From NCBI GenBank assembly GCA_018064825.1, contig JAGHUL010000010.1, positions 1-62,364 on the forward strand: DNA of 62,364 bases, read 5' to 3'. Below, in pieces: positions 33,951 through 42,557 of the stretch. The position numbers and the translations under genes are program-made. Each line of letters begins with the position of its first letter. Within the stretch, counting starts at the first letter, position 1. The notes under the pieces were generated by a model that worked only from the letters and a program-made list of their open reading frames with translations, did not search any database and was not told where the DNA came from. Source of the stretch: Candidatus Colivicinus equi (GTDB taxonomy: Bacteria; Bacillota_I; Bacilli_A; Erysipelotrichales; Erysipelotrichaceae).

Positions 33951-36900
33951 AGCATTACCTCTTTAGTAACTTCTGTTCCATCATCTGTTGTAAAGGTCCA
34001 TGGTTCGTGAGCAACGTGGCTAGAATCAAGTTTTAATTCAACTGCAGATGAAATATTATTTATTGCATCTTCAAGTTCATTTTCTTTTTCTTCAGCCCTT
34101 GTTCTTTCATTATTGGCTGCATTTAAAGCATTATATGCAACTTCTGAAGCATCGGTAATTTGTTGAGCTAATTCAGTTTCTCTCATAGTTGCTCTATTAG
34201 TTTCACTATTAGCAGCAGCCAATGCTGTTTGAGCAGTTTCACCAATTGACGTTTCAATTGTTGTCGCTCTTATTCGTTCTACAGCAACTGCATTGTCAAC
34301 ATATTCTTGAGTAACACCTGGAGATCCTGGTTCTCCTTGTGGTCCTTGAGGACCTTGTGGCCCCGGTTCACCTTGAGGACCCTGAGGGCCTTGCTCTCCT
34401 TGTGGACCTCGCTCACCATCACGACCATCTACACCATCTTTTCCATCAGCACCTGGTATTCCTTGTTCGCCTTGCGGTCCTTGTTCTCCATCACGACCGT
34501 CAATGCCGTCTTTACCATCACGACCATCTACACCTGGAGGACCTTGTAATCCTTGAGGACCTTGTTCACCTTGTGGGCCTCGCTCACCATCACGACCATC
34601 TACACCATCTTTTCCATCAGCACCTGGTATTCCTTGTTCGCCTTGCGGTCCTTGTTCACCTGGATCACCCTTGTCACCTTTTTCACCTTTGGTATCACTA
34701 GCGATGATTTCATATTTGGTTATGTCGTGATTGAAAGTTGCTTCATGAGTTTTAATTAATTTGTTAGTATAATCTATCTCTTCAAAAGAGCATACAAAAG
34801 ATAAAACAGCATTAACATATTTTATTTCTGTGCACAAAAATTGTGTACTATCGTAATCTTCTGCAAATGGTTTAAGTAGTATTTTAGGATATTGCTTATT
34901 ATTAACACGACAATTCATTAAAGTATCATGAATGTTTGGTGTTACTACCAGTTCGCCAAATTCGTTTTTTATTACTTCTACTAGTAGAGTGTCGTTTGAA
35001 TCAGGTGAAACATAACTGATACTGCCATCATAAATATTGTATTTACCATAACCGTATTCATGAAAATTGATTATTATAGAACTAGAATCTACTTTGTAAT
35101 AATCTAATGTCCATTTTTCTTGAACATCAAGAGGGTTGATTTCGTTATATATGAACGCTATCCTACAACCTTTGCTGATGTAATCAAACATGCTTCGTAC
35201 ATCATACACTGGTAGCATATGTCCATCAAAGGAATCGTACTTATCAGGATATAAATAAATAAGCTCTGCTAATTGTCTTACATCGCTTATAGCGTTTTGA
35301 ACTGCTATTGCTGATATAGGATTAGAACTTCCATCTAAACTGTTTACAGGCTTATAATTAAACTCACGCCAATAACCATCTCTATATACTGCTTCATGAT
35401 CATATGATTCTAAACCAATAACGACACAGCCATAGTTAATTTGGTTAATATATTGTGAACCGTCTATGTATTTATTTGCGTTTACAATTAATCCGGTATT
35501 TGGTATTTCATCTACGCTTGAAACGATTGACGCTTTATTTGAAAAGAATAATGTAAATATTTCTTTAGCATATTCAGCATTGTAATCGTTTTGTGGGTCA
35601 AATACGACTCTACCATTATTATTAATAATTGTGTTTGTCTTTGCATCACCAAAATAGTTTGTCCTATCAATTCTGATAAAGACATCTCTGTTGACCGAGT
35701 CATAAGAAGCGTCTTTTGGAATTAATATCTGTTGAGTTAATTGTGGAACGCTTCCATTAGATAACATCTTAAATTCAGCTTTTTCAACTTCCGCTGTAGG
35801 AATTAATAATGGCGCACCAATTGCGTCATTTAAAAACCATGGAACGCTGAAAATTAATGGCAGCGTGACACTTTCACCACCAACCGTTACTGTGAATATG
35901 CCCTTGTCAATGTCGTATGCAATAGATACATCAAATTTAACTGCCAACGTTGGGTCTAGAATGTAGTAGTCTTCGATGCCATCAATATTCTTATCTATTA
36001 ATGTAGGCTTGCCATTTCTTGGTGTTTTGATTATGTACAAATCATTTGTTGGCACGCCTGGTAATTCTTCGGTCCAAATAGGTTGACCGCCACCAGAATG
36101 AGATATTAATTCATCAACTTGCTCAGCGGTATAGTAATTGAAATTAAAAGTATATACTACGCTTGTGTCTTCTTGGAACACAATACGTAATTCGTTTTTA
36201 TCTAAATCGTAAACACCGCCATGAATTGTTTGCCAAGTTTTGCCAGTGCTTCTATCTCTTGTTGCATAAGCCTCAATAGCTTTATCAACAACTCCACCAG
36301 TTTGATTATACACAGATACGTCAGTATTGCACTTAATGTCTCCGCCAACAAATTCTGTATACCAAAAATCATTGTCACCTTTTGGTTTTGTATAAGAGTT
36401 TGTATATTTTAAACTATACACTAAAGCTTCAACATCAGACTTATCACGTACAGTCTTTAATGCTTCGTTTATGTGGTTGTATCTTTCTAAGCCACAACCG
36501 TATTCAGTTATTAGATTTTCTTCAATAGGATTTAATGTGCCACTTTGAGTTGCTGGTGTATATACTGAACCATCTGTGTTTGGTCTCATACCATCGATAA
36601 AGAAGTTTGTTACAAAACCACAAGGATTAAATTTTAGGACATTATCCACAAATTCTAACACACCTGTGTTGCCTTGCTTATCGGCCATAAAGTAGTGAAT
36701 CTCATACCCCATATTCAAAAGAATATTAGAGTTATATACTGACACGCTTGATTCAATATATTTTACTGCATCTTGAACGTTTGAGAATCTATCCAAAATG
36801 AAACGTGGAAGCATAAGCATGCACACTTCTTCTTTTTTAACTTCAGTAGGAATTGTGCCTGTTGTGTTTCCTTTATCATTTGGAACAACTAAACTTGCTA

Positions 36901-37834
36901 CAAATAAACCATCTTCGTTGATACCATCGGTTAGCAAGAATGGAAGAATATCATATTTCTTATTGTAGTCTCCACTTTCAACTATATCCTTTAATAGTTC
37001 TCTAGAACGTGCTACACCGATTATTGCTTTTCGATTATTAATAGCTGGTGTACGAACTACAAATGATTCAGCATTGTCGTAATTAAAATCGAAAGTTCTT
37101 CCAATTAAATTTTCAAATCTAAATGCGGAACAACCTCCAACTTTATCTTTTTGTCTTTTGAAACTTCCATCATATCGCGAAGAAGCATAATTGTTATTCG
37201 GTATTTGCTCTGAAAAATAATCATATGCTTTTGAATAGTCTATATCTGTATAAACTGCTTGATGAGCATAATCTCTTATCTTTGTGCATGAAGCAAATGG
37301 ATTAGTTTTCCCTTGCAGTTTATCAACAGGAACAACATCACCGTGTTCATCTATACCTAATACTTTATCTTTAAATTCTTCGCCTTGATGAATATCAACT
37401 TTTGAATTAAGTTCATCTTCTACAGTTGTATCTTCGTTAGTCTTGATATCTTCGGCTTTTAGAATGACATCACCTTTTTTTTCATTTACAGAAGTGACTA
37501 ATTCATCGGCGTCACCTTCTGGATCTATCCAAACTTTTTCATCATTTGTAGGTGTATCACTGCCGATATAAACTTCTTCTTTGCCAGTACCAGTCGAACT
37601 GATGATTGTTTCATCACCAACTTTTTCAATAGTGATGTTTTCACCTGACGTTAATTTATCTTGTTTGAGGTCAATGGAATCTTGTAAATCATCTTCTTTT
37701 GCTTTTGCTCTTTCGATTTCGGTGTTGAGTTTTTCTTCAATAATTTCATCTTTTCTATCAACATATTCTTTAGTGACATCTCCGCCACCTCCACCGCCTC
37801 CGCCTATTAAACTTTTAATAGCTAGTAGATCCAT
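33941..37834 (-). CDS. Long tail fibre/spike with collagen-like stalk (1,297 aa)
   Basis: The N-terminus has an octaglycine (residues 12-19) and a coiled coil (EYVDRKDEIIEEKLNTE). A middle region of about 900 residues has no recognised enzyme motif. A collagen-like G-X-Y stretch of about 41 triplets (roughly residues 1050-1175) includes GPQGEQGIPGADGKDGVDG. A C-terminal trimeric coiled-coil-like region follows (AAANSETNRATMRETELAQQ). It is probably the main host-recognition fibre. The collagen part is encoded by near-identical DNA repeats and may vary in length. Confidence 0.75.
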   Translation of the reverse strand: MDLLAIKSLIGGGGGGGGDVTKEYVDRKDEIIEEKLNTEIERAKAKEDDLQDSIDLKQDKLTSGENITIEKVGDETIISSTGTGKEEVYIGSDTPTNDEKVWIDPEGDADELVTSVNEKKGDVILKAEDIKTNEDTTVEDELNSKVDIHQGEEFKDKVLGIDEHGDVVPVDKLQGKTNPFASCTKIRDYAHQAVYTDIDYSKAYDYFSEQIPNNNYASSRYDGSFKRQKDKVGGCSAFRFENLIGRTFDFNYDNAESFVVRTPAINNRKAIIGVARSRELLKDIVESGDYNKKYDILPFLLTDGINEDGLFVASLVVPNDKGNTTGTIPTEVKKEEVCMLMLPRFILDRFSNVQDAVKYIESSVSVYNSNILLNMGYEIHYFMADKQGNTGVLEFVDNVLKFNPCGFVTNFFIDGMRPNTDGSVYTPATQSGTLNPIEENLITEYGCGLERYNHINEALKTVRDKSDVEALVYSLKYTNSYTKPKGDNDFWYTEFVGGDIKCNTDVSVYNQTGGVVDKAIEAYATRDRSTGKTWQTIHGGVYDLDKNELRIVFQEDTSVVYTFNFNYYTAEQVDELISHSGGGQPIWTEELPGVPTNDLYIIKTPRNGKPTLIDKNIDGIEDYYILDPTLAVKFDVSIAYDIDKGIFTVTVGGESVTLPLIFSVPWFLNDAIGAPLLIPTAEVEKAEFKMLSNGSVPQLTQQILIPKDASYDSVNRDVFIRIDRTNYFGDAKTNTIINNNGRVVFDPQNDYNAEYAKEIFTLFFSNKASIVSSVDEIPNTGLIVNANKYIDGSQYINQINYGCVVIGLESYDHEAVYRDGYWREFNYKPVNSLDGSSNPISAIAVQNAISDVRQLAELIYLYPDKYDSFDGHMLPVYDVRSMFDYISKGCRIAFIYNEINPLDVQEKWTLDYYKVDSSSIIINFHEYGYGKYNIYDGSISYVSPDSNDTLLVEVIKNEFGELVVTPNIHDTLMNCRVNNKQYPKILLKPFAEDYDSTQFLCTEIKYVNAVLSFVCSFEEIDYTNKLIKTHEATFNHDITKYEIIASDTKGEKGDKGDPGEQGPQGEQGIPGADGKDGVDGRDGERGPQGEQGPQGLQGPPGVDGRDGKDGIDGRDGEQGPQGEQGIPGADGKDGVDGRDGERGPQGEQGPQGPQGEPGPQGPQGPQGEPGSPGVTQEYVDNAVAVERIRATTIETSIGETAQTALAAANSETNRATMRETELAQQITDASEVAYNALNAANNERTRAEEKENELEDAINNISSAVELKLDSSHVAHEPWTFTTDDGTEVTKEVMLWT
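34401..34486 (-). repeat. 86-bp direct repeat in collagen region, copy 1
   Basis: It repeats at 34572-34657 with one difference noticed (GGACCTC versus GGGCCTC). The spacing is 171 bp and in frame, so recombination would add or remove 57 codons without a frameshift. Confidence 0.8.
34572..34657 (-). repeat. 86-bp direct repeat in collagen region, copy 2
   Basis: The second copy of the repeat at 34401-34486, within the same fibre gene. Confidence 0.8.
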
Positions 37835-37843
37835 AATTACCTC

Positions 37844-38062
37844 CTATGATAGTTTGAACCATCGTTCTTTTGATTGACTCCACATGTATACTTCTGATGT
37901 ATCCATACAAAGGAAACTAGAGCCGTTATACAAAGGACAGCCTTCTACCGATGTTGGTTTTTCTTTGTCTGCTGTGCCTTTAATTTCAGCTTCAATGTAT
38001 GTTTTAACTTTTCCATCTTCAATTAATGTGTGTCTTCTAATTACTTCATATGTAAAATCCAT
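37844..38062 (-). CDS. Small phage protein (72 aa)
   Basis: A compact protein (MDFTYEVIRRHTLIEDGKV...SKERWFKLS). The ending resembles small phage proteins that show CPLYNGSSFLCMDTSEVYMWSQSKERW-type text (name-tag, then 'W'). Its place next to the fibre suggests a tail accessory part. Function unknown. Confidence 0.5.
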   Translation of the reverse strand: MDFTYEVIRRHTLIEDGKVKTYIEAEIKGTADKEKPTSVEGCPLYNGSSFLCMDTSEVYMWSQSKERWFKLS

Positions 38063-38089
38063 TTGGCCTCCTTACTATTCCTCTGCTTT

Positions 38090-38380
38090 CTAACCATTTC
38101 TTACTTCTCTATAAGTGATACCACCAACAACATCTGTAAAGCTGACGCCATCTAATGAATATTGCAACTTATTGTTTTCAGTAACTCTAAGCAAAACAAC
38201 TTTGCCTTGATGGTTTGTTGGGATTGTTTTATTTATAAATTCTTTAAGTTCGGCGCTAGGCTGTCCAAGTTCTTTTCTAGCCATGCTTTCACTTAATACT
38301 TCTGTGTATGATGATGAATGCTCAAGAAACGGACTATCTTCTCTCGAACCATCATAATCAGAAAAATTAAACTTTTCCAT
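38090..38380 (-). CDS. Phage protein of unknown function (96 aa)
   Basis: A 96-residue acidic N-terminus (FSDYDGSREDSPFLEHSSSY) is followed by SMARKELGQPSAELKEFI and a beta-rich end. No family is recognised. It lies between the tail-hub-like and fibre genes, with ribosome site GGGAGATTAA. Confidence 0.5.
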   Translation of the reverse strand: MEKFNFSDYDGSREDSPFLEHSSSYTEVLSESMARKELGQPSAELKEFINKTIPTNHQGKVVLLRVTENNKLQYSLDGVSFTDVVGGITYREVRNG

Positions 38381-38392
38381 TTAATCTCCCTT

Positions 38393-40360
38393 CTATTTAA
38401 CTGTTCTAATAATTTGATAATCGATTCCTATATGAGAAATCGACATATCTCTTCCAACACATGGGAAAACAAGTTCTCCACCTTCGTAGACATCGACGCT
38501 TTCAAAATAGAAAGCAACCATTTGTATTCTCTTTAATGAACACTTTCTTCTAAAGACATTCGTTAAGTTGATAACGCGCCAGCCGAAATCTAACCAAGAA
38601 AAATGAGACCATATTTTTCCTTCAATTCTAATTGACAATGGTTCTTTTTCTGGTTCTAAAGAACCATCAGTAAAATAGTAAATATCTATATTGGAAATTG
38701 TGTCACCTCTACATTGGACATAAATGTTCCTAACTGTCTTTAAATACTCAACAGCATTGAATTGCAAAAACGGAGTCATATAATAAGCACTTATTCCATC
38801 AGCCTTACCGTCTTTGTCAAAATCTAAATCTTCAAAAGAATCATTAAGTTCTATAATGCAGTTATCAAACAATCCATTGTCCGTGCAATAGATTAACTTA
38901 AGTCCTGCTTTAACAAATTTTTTTACATAGAAATTGTTAAATATGAACCAGTCTAAACTCTTTGGCTCTGTTGTTTTTGAAGATGTATAACTATATGGAG
39001 ATATTGCATAATCCCACATATAGCAGTAGCCACTTTCTGGGAAACAAATAAAATATTTAGAATCATAGTCTATTGAATTAATTTTCTCTAAGTCTTCCTT
39101 ATAATCTAATATTCCTTTTATTTTTCCAGAGTTCGAGTGATTTATATTTCTCGAAATAACTCTAACATTACGTTCATCAACTACGTTTGTAGACACTAAC
39201 GTGCACACGCCTTCTTTAGAATTAAGCCAAGTAAGTTGGTTGTTTATAAGCTGAATAGTATTGGGGCAATCACACCCAACCTCTGAGTTAACAATCGTTG
39301 ATGTAAAAGCCTCTGTTCCAATTAAATCTTCTTCTCCAGCTTTAACCATTGAAGCAGTGATTTGATAAGAATATATTGAGAAAATTTCTTTTGGTTTTAG
39401 AACAAGCAAAACATTATATTGCAAACCAAAACCGGTAATATCATTTTCAGTGCTTCCTAATATTTCCCAGTTGTTCTCAGGAAAATATGTTGGGTCATAA
39501 GATTCTGAATAAAAGTATTTAGAATCTCCACCACCAGCTAAAAATAACCTCGAGTTTCCGTTGCTACCATAGGCTATACTATATTTGCTGGCTAGGAGTC
39601 TATTCCTGTCTTGAGCAAGCCAACTTTCTTTTAATGTCATTGTGACAACAACATTCAAGTTTCCTTCTGGTGGGGCACTATTAAATTTAATTTGTTTGTT
39701 AGCTTTATCAACAGTGAAAGCAGTTGTAGGAACTTCGTCTATAGTGATTGTCGGAACAATGTTCCAATCAATCATATCTTCATCATCACCCCAAACCGAG
39801 TAAGTAGTACTAACACCATCTCCGTTATAAATTTCGTTAAATTTCAAAGATAGTAAATTAATTTGTTCTTGATACTCAAAGTTTGGTATGCCTTCTTCAG
39901 TAGAAGCTGATGGCCTACAGTTAATCAAAACATCAGGTATATATGATTCTGCTTCTCCCCAAGTCCATTCGGCACTATCGTTCTTCTTGTAAACATAAAC
40001 TTTGTTTCCACAGAAATAAAAAAGAGAGTAAGAGAATTTAATAAACCTTCCCATAGTTTCGGAAACCGGTTGGCTTATCACAGTTCCATCACAATAAACG
40101 TATTTACCAGCGTGAACAAATAACTTTCCATCAAAATAAGTTACACAATATATTTTTCCACTGTATTCTTGATCAATACTTTGCCCATATCTTTTAGAGA
40201 ACGTTCCGTTTTTATACATCATGTTCATCATGTATGGGCTTTGATTTACTTCTTGTTCGTATTCCAAATCGAATAGATTTAGTCCGCCTATACCTGGATT
40301 GGGAATTTCTAGCATCAAATTTTTTGGTGCTTTATGTGTAGGCATTGGTTTAAGCGGCAT
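38393..40360 (-). CDS. Tail hub/packaged-DNA-stabilisation-like protein (655 aa)
   Basis: A beta-propeller-like protein with repeated blades (YFDGKLFVHAGKYVYCDG, NSRLFLAGGGDSKYFYSESYDP, LEKINSIDYDSKYFICFPESGYCYMWDY). In short-tailed phages a large propeller-like protein (P22 gp10 type) follows the gp4-type connector and forms the tail hub. Order and size fit that. It overlaps the connector gene by 11 bases. The match is by context and pattern, not a clear motif. Confidence 0.65.
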   Translation of the reverse strand: MPLKPMPTHKAPKNLMLEIPNPGIGGLNLFDLEYEQEVNQSPYMMNMMYKNGTFSKRYGQSIDQEYSGKIYCVTYFDGKLFVHAGKYVYCDGTVISQPVSETMGRFIKFSYSLFYFCGNKVYVYKKNDSAEWTWGEAESYIPDVLINCRPSASTEEGIPNFEYQEQINLLSLKFNEIYNGDGVSTTYSVWGDDEDMIDWNIVPTITIDEVPTTAFTVDKANKQIKFNSAPPEGNLNVVVTMTLKESWLAQDRNRLLASKYSIAYGSNGNSRLFLAGGGDSKYFYSESYDPTYFPENNWEILGSTENDITGFGLQYNVLLVLKPKEIFSIYSYQITASMVKAGEEDLIGTEAFTSTIVNSEVGCDCPNTIQLINNQLTWLNSKEGVCTLVSTNVVDERNVRVISRNINHSNSGKIKGILDYKEDLEKINSIDYDSKYFICFPESGYCYMWDYAISPYSYTSSKTTEPKSLDWFIFNNFYVKKFVKAGLKLIYCTDNGLFDNCIIELNDSFEDLDFDKDGKADGISAYYMTPFLQFNAVEYLKTVRNIYVQCRGDTISNIDIYYFTDGSLEPEKEPLSIRIEGKIWSHFSWLDFGWRVINLTNVFRRKCSLKRIQMVAFYFESVDVYEGGELVFPCVGRDMSISHIGIDYQIIRTVK

Positions 40361-40769
40361 ACCATGCCTCCTTTGCCTTCGCAGTTAAAGAATCAACCTT
40401 TTCCTTTGATACTACTTTTTGGTGCAACACCCTAGCGTTGTTGTATTCTACTCTATATATATCCATTTTGCTAACGTCATCATACATTAGAAAATTCGCA
40501 TCTATTCCTTTTGGAATAACATCTAGCAAATACTCGTCTTCGTAATCTAATTCATATTTCGTCATATCCGCATCTTTAGGTATTTGGTGTTTTTCAACTC
40601 CATCAACAAAAGGTAATTTGCCATAAAACATTCTGCACATATTATTTTCTTCGTATGTTTCAGCTAATATTTTGTTGCAGATAGGAAGGATATAATCGTT
40701 GTAATAAGTGCTTGAAGGTTTTTCAAACATCCAGGCTTTAGTCTTCTTGTATAGTTCTTCTAATGTCAT
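40350..40769 (-). CDS. Head-tail connector/adaptor protein (P22 gp4-like)
   Basis: A 139-residue helical protein (MTLEELYKKTKAWMFEKPSSTYYNDYILPICNKILAE). Its opening and size fit the portal-bound adaptor of short-tailed phages. It lies between coat and tail-hub genes as expected. The fold is helical at both ends with an acidic middle. No enzymatic motif is seen (some gp4 relatives have lysozyme-like activity). Confidence 0.6.
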   Translation of the reverse strand: MTLEELYKKTKAWMFEKPSSTYYNDYILPICNKILAETYEENNMCRMFYGKLPFVDGVEKHQIPKDADMTKYELDYEDEYLLDVIPKGIDANFLMYDDVSKMDIYRVEYNNARVLHQKVVSKEKVDSLTAKAKEAWYAA

Positions 40770-40786
40770 TTCAAACCTCCATAGAA

Positions 40787-40807
40787 AGAGGGAGAAGAAC
40801 TCCCTCT
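40787..40807 (-). terminator. Hairpin after the coat gene
   Basis: AGAGGGAG / CTCCCTCT, 5-nt loop, reads into TTTC on the minus strand between coat and connector genes. It probably reduces downstream expression or protects the coat mRNA. Confidence 0.5.
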
Positions 40808-40815
40808 AAAAAATA

Positions 40816-41652
40816 CTAGATAGTTGGATCAGCAGCTAAGCAAGAGATAACGCCCTCTTTCTTTGCTTCTAGAACGAAAGCATCGTACATATAACGAACT
40901 TCCATTAGTGCGCCTGAGATACCAGGAGCATCTTCATGAATCTTAGTTTCCTTAATTTGGAAAGGAAGATATACAGAAGATTTCTTAACTGTCATAAAAT
41001 GCACTCCTGTTGGTAAATAGCCATCTGGAACAGGCTTAATATCTAATCCATTGACTTTACCTACAGCACCATCAGCTAACGCTTTAGTGCCTAGCTTTTC
41101 TAGATTCAAGAACTCAACACAGTTTAGTAGGTGAGCATAGTTTGTCCAGCCAATGTAACAAATAGCATCAGAAGCATTTGTTTTAGCATTGCCTAGAATT
41201 ACGACGTGCTTACCAATTTCGACAATGATATTATCTTTTGATATAGATGGTTGAACAGTGTAGCCACCCCTACCAGCGTTCCACTTAGATAAAGCGTATT
41301 TATCTACCATAGGAACAAATTGTTCTCTAATTTCTAGACCTAACACTTTGCCAGCGTTCTTGATCATCATTTGTTGTTTGTTATCACCTTTATCGACAAC
41401 AAGAGATACAGACTTATCTTGAGTAATCTCTAAGATTTGATTAGTATCTTCAACGTCTTTTGGTGTACCATATCTGTTTAGTCCAGAACGAGTGTAATCG
41501 TTTGGAGCATAAGTCATAATTGTTGAAATTTTAATTGATTTTGAGCCATCCCAAGAATAATCTTTTGATGTTCTGCCACCAATTACAGATTCTAAATAAA
41601 ACTTTTCAGCAGTCTTCTTTTGAAAAGTCTCAGTTGCTAGATTAATAGCCAT
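40816..41652 (-). CDS. Major capsid protein
   Basis: A 278-residue protein starting MAINLATETFQKKTAEKFYLES, a type of N-terminus common in coat proteins of gut phages (short N-arm, then 'F' and 'K' contacts). GGRTSKDYSWDGSKSIKISTI resembles the E-loop. It follows a Glu-rich scaffold-like gene, and the ribosome site AAGGAGAT is strong. A stem (TCTCCT/AGGAGA) can pair with this site. HK97-type fold is likely but not proven by eye. Confidence 0.8.
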   Translation of the reverse strand: MAINLATETFQKKTAEKFYLESVIGGRTSKDYSWDGSKSIKISTIMTYAPNDYTRSGLNRYGTPKDVEDTNQILEITQDKSVSLVVDKGDNKQQMMIKNAGKVLGLEIREQFVPMVDKYALSKWNAGRGGYTVQPSISKDNIIVEIGKHVVILGNAKTNASDAICYIGWTNYAHLLNCVEFLNLEKLGTKALADGAVGKVNGLDIKPVPDGYLPTGVHFMTVKKSSVYLPFQIKETKIHEDAPGISGALMEVRYMYDAFVLEAKKEGVISCLAADPTI

Positions 41653-41690
41653 TTTTTATCTCCTTAGCCATTCGGCTTTATGTGAGGAGA

Positions 41691-42500
41691 TTAAATTGAA
41701 TTCATTCCCTTAAAAAAAGCATCATTGGAATCATCGCTGTCTTCAGCGTTTGTTGTGCTTCCTAATGATTTCTTTTTATTCTCCTCATTTAACTTTTCGG
41801 CTTTAGATTTAGCATCAATGGCTGGTTGGTCTTTCTTCATTTCGTTAACTACCCATTTGTTATAAGCTTCTAATAATGTGTAGCCATTCATAATATCGTT
41901 TTTGATTTGTTCATTGCCTTGAATAACTTTATAGTCAACGTTAGGATATTCTTTCCTAAACATTTCAGCTTGCCTTTTGATTTCTAAATCTTGAGCATCC
42001 GATTGCTCTTTTTGTTTTTCTAGATTCTCTTTTTGTTTAGCTTCCATTCTGTTGATAACGTTTTGATGTGCTAGTTGTTCTAACAGTTCCTCATCAGCAT
42101 TTGGATACTTTTCTTTAAGGGCATCTAGTTCTTTTCCTTCTTCGTAAGCAACTTGAGTTTCATCCAATTTAGTTAAATACTCTTCAACGCTAATGCCATT
42201 CATCTTGGCTAATCTTTCTAGTGAGCTATTTAAGTTGGTATATCTCTCGTTGATACGGTCATAGTTCTTGCCCTTTTGAGCAAGCTCTATTGCTTCTTCC
42301 TTGGTAAGAGATATGTCTTGTTTGTCATATCTGATATTTAAGAAAGGTTCTGTTTCTACTTGTTGATCATCTTGTTGATTCTCATTTTGAGTAGGTTCTT
42401 CGGTCACTGTTTCTTCAACCTCTGTTGGTGTACTTTCAGTTTCAAAAGAGTCACTGAATAAGTTTTCGTCTTGTAGTTCTTGGTTTAGAACTTCTTCCAT
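41691..42500 (-). CDS. Capsid scaffold protein
   Basis: A 269-residue protein, very rich in Glu/Gln/Asn/Lys and helical (EETVTEEPTQNENQQDD, long coiled segments about 70-240). It lies between portal and major capsid genes, the normal place of scaffolds, and has no Cys and no catalytic motif. KAEKLNEENKKKSLG and the late SNDAFFKGMNSI tail may interact with the coat. Confidence 0.7.
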   Translation of the reverse strand: MEEVLNQELQDENLFSDSFETESTPTEVEETVTEEPTQNENQQDDQQVETEPFLNIRYDKQDISLTKEEAIELAQKGKNYDRINERYTNLNSSLERLAKMNGISVEEYLTKLDETQVAYEEGKELDALKEKYPNADEELLEQLAHQNVINRMEAKQKENLEKQKEQSDAQDLEIKRQAEMFRKEYPNVDYKVIQGNEQIKNDIMNGYTLLEAYNKWVVNEMKKDQPAIDAKSKAEKLNEENKKKSLGSTTNAEDSDDSNDAFFKGMNSI

Positions 42501-42534
42501 TTTTTTCTCCTTCTTGCACTGGTATGTGCATATA

Positions 42535-42557
42535 AAAACACGCTTGATGCGTGCTTT
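42535..42557 (-). terminator. Hairpin between portal and scaffold genes
   Basis: AAAGCACGC / GCGTGTTTT with a short loop and a following TTTTTATA (minus strand) sits at the portal stop. A second small stem (TGCAC/GTGCA, 42514-42529) follows before the scaffold ribosome site. It fits partial termination or processing that sets protein ratios. Confidence 0.55.

Noticed and set aside
34307..34759. Plus-strand reading frames opposite the collagen-like region
   Set aside because: They are open only because the G-X-Y repeats on the minus strand leave few stops; the products are low-complexity Trp/His/Leu-rich, with no ribosome site, and the real fibre frame is on the minus strand.
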